Assembly (NCBI GenBank): GCA_030668065.1 | Contig: DAOUUS010000015.1 | Span: 1-13,931 of the forward strand | Direction of reading: 5' to 3' | DNA from: Candidatus Methanophagales archaeon | Lineage (GTDB): Archaea > Halobacteriota > Syntropharchaeia > Alkanophagales > Methanospirareceae | DNA: 13,931 bases | Shown: one piece after another, positions 6,552 through 12,810 of the stretch | Layout: every line of letters begins with the position of its first letter | Numbering within the stretch: position 1 is the stretch's first letter | The notes under the pieces: model-generated | What the model was told of the DNA's origin: nothing | The model's database searches: none | The model's input: the letters and a program-made list of their open reading frames with translations, nothing else | Program-made: the position numbers and the translations under genes

Positions 6552-7796
6552 CTATAGTGCTATACCAACAGTATGTGCCATCGCCGCCATATGCGTAGAG
6601 AACCACTCTACCGGCACGAAAAGAACAGTAACCATAATTAATATGACAGCCGCAACGCAAATGATATTAGTGAGATTGAGTTCCCAACTCACACCGAGTT
6701 CATTTGCCAGCCGGATATAATACGGAATAGAAATCGCGGAATTTATTACCACGATACCCACCAGCCAGAAGTATTCCATTTCAGCCAGAGATAAAAGGAT
6801 GAATAATTTGCCCCAGAAGCCCATCAATGGCGGGATACCGATGAACGAGAAAGCTAGTATGAACATCAATAGTGAATAAGCACCTTTCTCTTTTATCGCA
6901 TTGAAGAAACCTATTTTACCCGCGGCGTTTGAAAACAGCAGCAATAAGCCACCAGTCAGTGCAAGATACAGGTATTCGGGGTTAGCCACCACAACGAGAC
7001 AGGTAAGCAGATAACCCATGTTTGCAACCGTAGAGTACCCGAGTACGCGTGCATGCTCCTTAGACGTCAATGCACCTATATTACCTACGAACATAGATAT
7101 AGCCGCGAGTACCGCCGTGAACAGCGATAGTGATGCAGTCATATCGTTAGCTGTGGCAACCAGTATCCATAAAGCCGCAACAAAAGGCACTATCTTCGCA
7201 AGTGACGCGATAATAGAAATTGGTATTGGATCCGCACTTGCGAACACATCAGGAACCCATTCATGGAACGGTGCAACACCTATTTCAAGGCACAACCCCA
7301 AAACAAGCATCACGTAACCAAGCACATAGAGATATTCGTTAAAGACATTCGCCGTATAAACCAGTATAATTGCACCGACCAAGAACAGAACGGTAGCGAG
7401 CACCATAAACGTAATATACTTGACACCTACTTCCACGTTTGCTCGACCGTCCCGGAGCATAACCAGGATATAAGTCGGTACAGACACGAGCACAAGTGCG
7501 GCTAACACCATAGCAAAGTCGTTTGTTGTAAATATGTACATAGTTGCAAGCCCCATCAGACCCACCAACCCGTAGTCCACGCCTTTTATGCCACCATCTA
7601 ACGCACAAAGCGACAGCAGGTTGATAACTGCTATTACAAAGATGAATATACCAAAATGGAATGGACAGGTAGTAAGCCCAATCAAAAGTGCAATTATTGC
7701 ACCGATGAGCCCCAGTGCACGGAACTTGAAAGAGAACACTGCACTAAGCGTTAATACTACCAAAGCCACCATTATCATCGTTAAATCTGCCGTCAT
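6552..7796 (-). CDS. fqoN: FqoN, antiporter-like proton-channel subunit (NuoN family)
   Basis: This 414-residue protein has about 14 hydrophobic segments, somewhat shorter than E. coli NuoN (485). It is one of three Mrp-antiporter-like subunits that couple electron flow to ion export. Recognisable motifs are LEIGVAPFHEWVPDVF (about 170-185), RVLGYSTVANMGY (250-262) and IPPLMGFWGK (321-330). The TM8 lysine (K201) and TM12 lysine (K330) are kept. The usual TM7 lysine (E. coli K217, in FKL…PFH) is Glu171 here, and the TM5 Glu (E. coli E133) appears to be Val102. The start ATG at 7796 overlaps the fqoL stop (ATGA) and has GGGGGATGGGG upstream. The stop is TAG. Confidence 0.92.
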   Translation of the reverse strand: MTADLTMIMVALVVLTLSAVFSFKFRALGLIGAIIALLIGLTTCPFHFGIFIFVIAVINLLSLCALDGGIKGVDYGLVGLMGLATMYIFTTNDFAMVLAALVLVSVPTYILVMLRDGRANVEVGVKYITFMVLATVLFLVGAIILVYTANVFNEYLYVLGYVMLVLGLCLEIGVAPFHEWVPDVFASADPIPISIIASLAKIVPFVAALWILVATANDMTASLSLFTAVLAAISMFVGNIGALTSKEHARVLGYSTVANMGYLLTCLVVVANPEYLYLALTGGLLLLFSNAAGKIGFFNAIKEKGAYSLLMFILAFSFIGIPPLMGFWGKLFILLSLAEMEYFWLVGIVVINSAISIPYYIRLANELGVSWELNLTNIICVAAVILIMVTVLFVPVEWFSTHMAAMAHTVGIAL

Positions 7797-9724
7797 AACC
7801 CCATCCCCCCTATTGATGCTAATATTAAGATTAACAGCACAAAACCAATAGCGATTTTAACGTAGGTTGTAAGAAATCCAGTCTGTATGGCTCTGATAGC
7901 CCTTGAAATCGCTTTGAAGAAGCCCGGCATCACTTTTGTGTTGAAAAAAGCGTCTATCGCACGGTTACCATAATCCTGGACAAGATGAGCGATAAAGAAA
8001 CCTGTTTTCGGCACGATGTAATCATTGAGGAATGGAAGATACATTCGGTCATTGAAGAACATGCCGATATTCGATGAAAAAGCTTTTATCTGTGGTTTGT
8101 ATATTGCAGCGACAAATACTACCAATATTGATAGACCCACTATAATAGACAAGCTTTCACTACCTGCATGGACAAAGTGTTGAGTCTCCTCGAATTTGAA
8201 AATAGCGTAGCTCAGTACAAAAAGCACAGCCACCATCAAGCAGTATCCAAGTTTCATCAACCCGCCACCTTCCACATACTCGTGCTCTGGTTTATCACCT
8301 TTTATGAAGTTCAAACTGAGGAACTTTGCAATAACAGCAGCATAGACTAAAGAGATAATTATTAAAAGCACGATAGGTAGGATCATGTCATTATGATGCC
8401 ATAGATGTAGCTTTAGTTCGTCCATCATGGATTTTACCCAGTAAGCCCCGAAAGGTGGTATACCCACAAGGAATATCGAGGCAAGGATAGTAACAATAAA
8501 AGCGGGTTTCATACGTTTCGCGAACTCGAAATTACCGCATAAGAACCTGCTGTGTGTGGCATGAATCAAATGACCACTTACGAGGAATAAACTCGCTTTT
8601 GCAAATGCGTGTATTGCCATATACCAGAATGCCGCAAGCAAAGCCCAATTCATCCCTGCTATTTCTTCATCAATCCAGTACGAAGTGGCACCCACGGCAA
8701 ACATCAAGCCGATGCTCGACATCGTGGACGCCGCAAGCAGAACCTTACGTTCTCGCATCCCGGTACCACAAAGCGCGCCATATAAGCCTGAGATCAACCC
8801 GACAAAGAGAACTAACAGATAAATTGGCTCAACGCCCGGCACATCATGCAACGTCCATGGTTCAATGTACCAGGTAAGTTTGAGGAATACAAATGCACCG
8901 GCTGCCACCATGGTCGCACTGTGCAAAAGCGCGCTAACCGTAGTTGGACCCGTCATCGCAGTCATAAGCCACTCGCTAAACGGAACCTGCGCAGACTTAG
9001 TAAATAGCCCCATGAGGAAAAGGAGCATAAGAATTATTGTCCCCGCAGCGCCGAGAGAGATAAAAAGCGTGTGCCAATCTATCTCAGAGATATTGAGAGT
9101 CGGCGACAACACCCAAATCGCAGCTATCGCAAGGAACATAGGTACATCACCCAACCTTATGGTGGATATAGCCCGCCACCCGCCAAAACTCGGCGCCCAG
9201 CTCATCTCCAGTGGACCCACTTTTCGTCCCGCTTTACCCACGTATGCAATATTGTCATCGTCCCGGAACCAATGCCCGATTAGGCCCCACGAAGCCGCAC
9301 CCAGACCTTCCCAGCCCACGAATAACAGGAACAGGTTGTCGCTATAAACAACGAGTAGCATTGACGCTGTGAAGAGGTTAAAGCAGAACCAGTACCAGCT
9401 CGGTCGGTAGTCGCCTTTCATATAGCCCAGACCGTAAATAGCAATGAAGAACGCAATAACTGCTGTTACTACACCCATGTAGCGGCTCAAATAATCGCAC
9501 ATAAACACGAAGTTTATGCCGAGGTCAGGAATCCAGTCGTAAGAATATTGCCCACTCATAGCGAAGAAGATATGAAGGCTCATCAATACAGAGATGAAGA
9601 TACCGAATACCGAAAGGTAAGGCAGCTTCGCCGTCCATTTATCGTCCTTGTATGCTAAGACAATAGGAATACTACTAATAACAGGTGCCAAGAAGAGTAG
9701 CAGGAAAAAAATCCAGTCGTTCAT
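7793..9724 (-). CDS. fqoL: FqoL, large antiporter-like subunit (NuoL family)
   Basis: A 643-residue distal membrane-arm subunit of the F420H2 dehydrogenase. Expected pump residues are present: the TM5 Glu in VGWEG (E139), the TM7 Lys in TKSAQVPF (K243), the histidine run IHAFAKASLFLVSGHLIHA (about 371-389), and the TM12 Lys in PPFGAYWVK (K431). The C-terminal about 110 residues fit the long lateral helix and last TM that distinguish NuoL from M and N. An insertion of about 20 residues, compared with E. coli NuoL, lies in the loop after TM5 (about 155-185). The start ATG 9724 overlaps the fqoM stop (ATGA) and has a strong AGGAGGTGT ribosome site. Confidence 0.95.
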   Translation of the reverse strand: MNDWIFFLLLFLAPVISSIPIVLAYKDDKWTAKLPYLSVFGIFISVLMSLHIFFAMSGQYSYDWIPDLGINFVFMCDYLSRYMGVVTAVIAFFIAIYGLGYMKGDYRPSWYWFCFNLFTASMLLVVYSDNLFLLFVGWEGLGAASWGLIGHWFRDDDNIAYVGKAGRKVGPLEMSWAPSFGGWRAISTIRLGDVPMFLAIAAIWVLSPTLNISEIDWHTLFISLGAAGTIILMLLFLMGLFTKSAQVPFSEWLMTAMTGPTTVSALLHSATMVAAGAFVFLKLTWYIEPWTLHDVPGVEPIYLLVLFVGLISGLYGALCGTGMRERKVLLAASTMSSIGLMFAVGATSYWIDEEIAGMNWALLAAFWYMAIHAFAKASLFLVSGHLIHATHSRFLCGNFEFAKRMKPAFIVTILASIFLVGIPPFGAYWVKSMMDELKLHLWHHNDMILPIVLLIIISLVYAAVIAKFLSLNFIKGDKPEHEYVEGGGLMKLGYCLMVAVLFVLSYAIFKFEETQHFVHAGSESLSIIVGLSILVVFVAAIYKPQIKAFSSNIGMFFNDRMYLPFLNDYIVPKTGFFIAHLVQDYGNRAIDAFFNTKVMPGFFKAISRAIRAIQTGFLTTYVKIAIGFVLLILILASIGGMGL

Positions 9725-11181
9725 GGCATGACACCTCCTAACCCTAAGCCAGAAATTGCGTTAAGTCCGTCAATCAACGCTGTTGATAACGGTGGGAACA
9801 ATAGCAATACAGAAATAATACCGATTATGTACAATGGCAGATACAAATAGCTACTTATCTCTAACCTCTTTGTGTCTTTCGGTTTACCATAGAATACTTT
9901 CTTTATCGTGTAGAACCCATACCAGACCGATAGAATAAACATGAATATTACGGCAAGAAGAATCGGTAAGCTCGCCATACTAATGCCAAATGTCTCTACA
10001 ACACCTCTCAAAATAAAGAATTCGCCTAACATGCCGATCGTTAGCATCCCACCAAGGTTCAAGAACCCGAGCACCGCGGCATTTGAAATCTGCGGGATGG
10101 AATCGTGCAATCCACCCATCTTAGTGATGTCACGAAGACCGTGATGGGTTACTATAACACCTCCCGCGCTCGAAAACAAAATTGACTTACCGAATGCGTG
10201 AGACATATACTGGATGACCAACCCGATGAGCCCAAAAGGACCAAGACAGAGCGCTACCAGCATATAGCCCATCTGAGACATTGTCGAATACGCAAGCAGA
10301 CGTTTGAAATCGGTCTGTTTGAATACCGAGAAGCCACCATAAATGCTCGAAATAATCGCGTAAATTAGTATGGGGATTCGATACTCTTCAATAAAAGAAT
10401 AATCTATAAGCGCTACCCTCAGCAGGACGTATCCTGCAAGACCCACGGTTAAAGGGCTTAGCAACGCACTGACCGGTGTAGGCGCCTCGGCATGTGCCCA
10501 AGGCAGCCATATGTGCGGTCCCAGTACGGGCAGTTCGATTATCATACCGAAGAAGATAAACGCCCATGCAATCATACTGACTGTACCACTTGCCATTAAT
10601 ACATCAAATGCAAGCGAACTGTTATCGAATGCAAGTATAACGATACCGCCTAAGGTTAGAACACCGGCGACTGCGCACCAGAGCAGGTATAAGAGGCCCA
10701 CCCACTTCCGGTTTCCGTAGCCGTAAGTGTAAATAAGAAGGAACGCCGTAATCAGCATGAGTTCCAGGAAGACATACAGAAGTACCAAGTTACCACTGTA
10801 AACCAGCCATAGCATTGAGGCTGCGTATAAGTCAAATATGAATATATATTTCCGGAATTCGCGCTCCACGTTTAGCTCCATCTCCTCAAACCGGTGCGTC
10901 ATATAAGGTAGAGCGTAAAGGGCAATCATCGCGGATACTATACAGATGGTAAGCCCAAACGCATGTGAAATCATATCAAGCTGTAAGTAAAATTCGCCTA
11001 TTGGTGCTGAGAAAGTCATTAAGTGTATCTTCGCCGGACAACCATAGAACATACAACCGATTATAGCGAAGAAGGGCAATAAAAACGTAATCGAAGACAG
11101 ATACGTAGCGGCCTTAGGCTTCAGAAGAGGCGCTATGAATGCAGCTATTAACGGTAAAAGCAATAATACGAGCATGCTCAT
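9721..11181 (-). CDS. fqoM: FqoM, antiporter-like proton-channel subunit (NuoM family)
   Basis: This 486-residue protein has about 14 hydrophobic segments. It is assigned to M by length, by position between K and L, and by the string WLPWAHAEAPTPVSALLSP (about 225-243), which corresponds to WLPDAHxEAP of NuoM/ND4. The TM5 Glu (E140, FLELM) and TM12 Glu (E387, LGEFF; E. coli E407) are kept. The TM7 lysine (E. coli K234, V-K-M-P) is Glu216 (I-E-L-P), and the TM8 lysine (E. coli K265) aligns with Gly248, so the central channel lacks its normal lysines. This may be a clade-wide trait of F420H2-linked M subunits. I cannot check. The start ATG 11181 overlaps fqoK (ATGA) with a GGGGGCGAT site upstream. 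Confidence 0.93.
   Translation of the reverse strand: MSMLVLLLLPLIAAFIAPLLKPKAATYLSSITFLLPFFAIIGCMFYGCPAKIHLMTFSAPIGEFYLQLDMISHAFGLTICIVSAMIALYALPYMTHRFEEMELNVEREFRKYIFIFDLYAASMLWLVYSGNLVLLYVFLELMLITAFLLIYTYGYGNRKWVGLLYLLWCAVAGVLTLGGIVILAFDNSSLAFDVLMASGTVSMIAWAFIFFGMIIELPVLGPHIWLPWAHAEAPTPVSALLSPLTVGLAGYVLLRVALIDYSFIEEYRIPILIYAIISSIYGGFSVFKQTDFKRLLAYSTMSQMGYMLVALCLGPFGLIGLVIQYMSHAFGKSILFSSAGGVIVTHHGLRDITKMGGLHDSIPQISNAAVLGFLNLGGMLTIGMLGEFFILRGVVETFGISMASLPILLAVIFMFILSVWYGFYTIKKVFYGKPKDTKRLEISSYLYLPLYIIGIISVLLLFPPLSTALIDGLNAISGLGLGGVMP
9731..9739 (-). promoter_or_regulatory. Strong ribosome binding site of fqoL
   Basis: The minus strand reads AGGAGGTGT, 6 bases before the ATG at 9724, inside the last codons of fqoM. 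It fixes the fqoL start and suggests translational coupling. Confidence 0.65.
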
Positions 11182-11498
11182 ACGTTATCGCCCCCTATTG
11201 AGACACTACTTGTTAAGATGCTCTTCTTCCTCCTGTCGTGTATTACAATCGCAGCGGTGAGAACTAAAAGTTCGCCGCCACTCGCGAAGATGGTTAGTAG
11301 CGCAACACCAAACGCAGGATCCGGAAGCACAGAGAAAAGCGGTATAAGCGACATGAACACGGCACCAAACATGAGTTCCAGCGCTATGAGAAGTCGAACT
11401 ATATCTTTACTTGAAACCGCGGTGAGGTAGCCCACGAGCAATATTACAATAGCGGTAATATATAATATGGATACCGTCATAAAATCTATCGCGGGCAT
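11178..11498 (-). CDS. fqoK: FqoK, small membrane subunit (NuoK/ND4L family)
   Basis: A 106-residue protein with three hydrophobic segments (about 7-28, 33-55 and 63-87), the NuoK pattern. The two membrane glutamates needed for proton transfer in NuoK (E. coli E36 and E72) are present as E41 (LIALELMFGA) and E76 (ASGGELLVLTAA). A short basic tail (HDRRKK) faces the cytoplasm. The ATG directly follows the fqoJ stop, with AGGAGTGAG inside the fqoJ end as ribosome site. A second ATG at 11480 is possible but lacks as good a site. Overlaps fqoM by 4 bases. Confidence 0.93.
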   Translation of the reverse strand: MPAIDFMTVSILYITAIVILLVGYLTAVSSKDIVRLLIALELMFGAVFMSLIPLFSVLPDPAFGVALLTIFASGGELLVLTAAIVIHDRRKKSILTSSVSIGGDNV

Positions 11499-11993
11499 TT
11501 AGTTCTCACTCCTATAAATGTTTACCACCGATAACATCAATAATACCGCAAGTGAAGTCATGAATAAAAGGAGTAACAGATATTCAGTCGTTATAAAGTT
11601 CTCGATACTGAACTTAAGAGAGTAATGAGTCGTAAAAGTCATAAGCGCCGTATATACCGGGACATCCAGCACATATGTGTATATTGAATAACACAGAACA
11701 GCGGCGGTTACTACTATGGGAATAGCCCAGAATACAGAGAATTGGCGTTCCGGTCCATGCCGGTAAGTCGCGGCAATTGCTACGGTTACAATGCCAATCG
11801 CGCCTATGAAGACGAACACGATTAAAATGAATACCGGCTCAATGGAAAAGAAGGCATATATGGTTGCGACCATGACTAACGTCAAGGTCATGTACATAGC
11901 CGCGTAAAAGTTATCCTTGGTTAGCAAGACACCTAATGTTGATAGCGCAGTGACACCCGCGAGGGCAACTAGCAACAGCATTTCTACATTCAT
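11499..11993 (-). CDS. fqoJ: FqoJ, membrane subunit (NuoJ/ND6 family), first gene of the operon
   Basis: With the start at ATG 11993 this is 164 residues and five hydrophobic segments, as in NuoJ. The third segment holds the family motif V-F-I-G-A-I-G-I (61-68), matching V-Y-A-G-A-I of the pi-bulge helix in NuoJ, with Phe62 for the usual Tyr. It is a single gene, unlike the split fpoJ1/J2 that I recall in Methanosarcina. An in-frame GTG at 12014 would add 7 residues, but the TATA box lies directly upstream of it (12015-12024), so that GTG falls upstream of the predicted transcription start. The A of ATG 11993 is about 27 bases from the box centre, indicating a leaderless mRNA. Confidence 0.9.
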   Translation of the reverse strand: MNVEMLLLVALAGVTALSTLGVLLTKDNFYAAMYMTLTLVMVATIYAFFSIEPVFILIVFVFIGAIGIVTVAIAATYRHGPERQFSVFWAIPIVVTAAVLCYSIYTYVLDVPVYTALMTFTTHYSLKFSIENFITTEYLLLLLFMTSLAVLLMLSVVNIYRSEN

Positions 11994-12014
11994 CGAATAC
12001 AAGGATTTGCTCAC

Positions 12015-12032
12015 TATATATAAAGCCTTTCG
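12015..12032 (-). promoter_or_regulatory. Promoter of the fqo operon (BRE + TATA box)
   Basis: The minus strand reads CGAAAGGC then TTTATATATA, an archaeal BRE and TATA box. The box is centred near 12020, so transcription should start near 11994, essentially at the fqoJ ATG (11993). It is the only strong promoter upstream of the ten fqo genes. Confidence 0.75.
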
Positions 12033-12042
12033 TTTTTTTCCG

Positions 12043-12058
12043 GTGGATGTACATTCAC
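12043..12058. promoter_or_regulatory. 16-bp palindrome, candidate operator between divergent promoters
   Basis: The sequence GTGGATGTACATTCAC is a perfect inverted repeat except for one G/T pair (seven of eight arms pair). It sits midway between the fqo TATA box (ends 12024) and the TATA box of the 12149 gene (begins 12082), 18 and 23 bases away. A dimeric regulator bound here could control both directions. The regulator is unknown. Confidence 0.5.
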
Positions 12059-12077
12059 ACTAATTTTTATGACACCA

Positions 12078-12092
12078 AAAGTTTTAAATACT
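12078..12092 (+). promoter_or_regulatory. Promoter of the 12149 gene (BRE + TATA box)
   Basis: The stretch AAAGTTTTAAATACT holds a BRE-like CAAAAG and the TATA box TTTTAAATA (12082-12090). Transcription should start near 12112, giving a leader of about 37 bases. The same 15 bases recur in front of the next gene. Confidence 0.7.
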
Positions 12093-12148
12093 ACCGTAAA
12101 TAATACTATTGCTATTGGTACCATATTAAGTCAAGGTAGAGGGATGAC

Positions 12149-12715
12149 ATGACAACACGTATTATAATTCTGCATTGTGCAGACGACACGGAGAAGAAAC
12201 GGGTACGGTATGTTATAGATAAGTGGGGAAAGGTAAGCGAGGGAATAAGTAAGGTATTGGAAGTGAAGGGGATAGTAGTAAAGGCAAGTTTGGATGAGGG
12301 CGAGGTTAGCAAGTTCCTTGATGAGTTATATTCCAAGCTAAGCGCTGGAAGAGTAGAGACATACAAAGCAGATATAGAGAATGTAGAACCAGAGAAAAAA
12401 ATAGAAAGTTTAAAAGTAGCATTTGACGATGATATAAAGTCCGTGGATAAGCTTATCAGCTTTATATTTAGCAAGAAGAACTCCGTTCCCAGGGAACACC
12501 GGTATCTCAGTGACATTTTCTCTGAGATAGAATATATAGTATACACGAGGAGGGGGAAAGGAGGTGTTACTGTAAAAGTCTCTTTAAAAGAAGAAAGAGG
12601 AGAAACCACAGCCAATATCCAGTTAGAAGGCATAGAAGAAGCGTCGAAATCGTTAAAAGAGGAATTGATCAGTGATTTTTCGTTTTTCAGTGTGAAGTTG
12701 GAGGACTATAAATAG
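12149..12715 (+). CDS. Hypothetical protein, 188 residues, divergent from the fqo operon
   Basis: I do not recognise this protein. It starts at ATG 12149 with GAGGG (12139-12143) upstream, and its own promoter about 60 bases before. It is soluble, highly charged, with no signal peptide, membrane segment or cysteine motif (one Cys, at position 10). Residues 1-66 begin with a hydrophobic strand (RIIILHC) and alternate strands and helices, suggesting a small alpha/beta domain. Residues 100-160 look like a second domain with strands around IEYIVYTRR and GGVTVKVSL. It ends in tandem stops TAG-TGA. Its place opposite fqo across a shared palindrome makes a regulatory link possible, but no DNA-binding motif is evident. 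The frame is clearly coding and the minus-strand ORF opposite it is a shadow. Confidence 0.85.
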   Translation: MTTRIIILHCADDTEKKRVRYVIDKWGKVSEGISKVLEVKGIVVKASLDEGEVSKFLDELYSKLSAGRVETYKADIENVEPEKKIESLKVAFDDDIKSVDKLISFIFSKKNSVPREHRYLSDIFSEIEYIVYTRRGKGGVTVKVSLKEERGETTANIQLEGIEEASKSLKEELISDFSFFSVKLEDYK

Positions 12716-12740
12716 TGACGAATACAGATCTCCAGAATGA

Positions 12741-12772
12741 CGAAAGTAAAAAAGTCGAAAGTTTTAAATACT
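12741..12772 (+). promoter_or_regulatory. Promoter of the 12811 gene (BRE repeat + TATA box)
   Basis: CGAAAGT occurs twice (12741-12747 and 12756-12762), the second copy directly joined to TTTTAAATA (12762-12770). The core AAAGTTTTAAATACT (12758-12772) is identical to that of the previous gene. Transcription should start near 12792. AGGAG at 12794-12798 and GAGGG at 12804-12808 lie before the ATG at 12811. Confidence 0.7.
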
Positions 12773-12810
12773 GTGTAGTTTAATATGATAGTAAGGAGAG
12801 TAAGAGGGCG

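Noticed and set aside
6536..6554. TAG at the end of fqoN as another read-through codon
   Set aside because: Read-through would add only about 10 residues before TAA, after a normal C-terminus; it is an ordinary stop.
7339..7608. Overlapping minus-strand ORF of 89 codons in another frame of fqoN
   Set aside because: Same strand but different frame from a conserved membrane protein; Arg/Cys/Tyr-rich with no recognisable motif.
12116..12123. TGGTACCA palindrome near the start of the 12149 transcript
   Set aside because: Only 8 bases; flanks do not pair, so chance is likely.
12144..12152. ATGACATGA, a two-codon ORF overlapping the 12149 start
   Set aside because: Too short to be distinguished from chance.
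12112..12633. Minus-strand ORF of 173 codons opposite the 12149 gene
   Set aside because: Ser/Thr/Leu-rich composition typical of the reverse of a Glu/Lys-rich gene; the plus strand has promoter, ribosome site and tandem stops.
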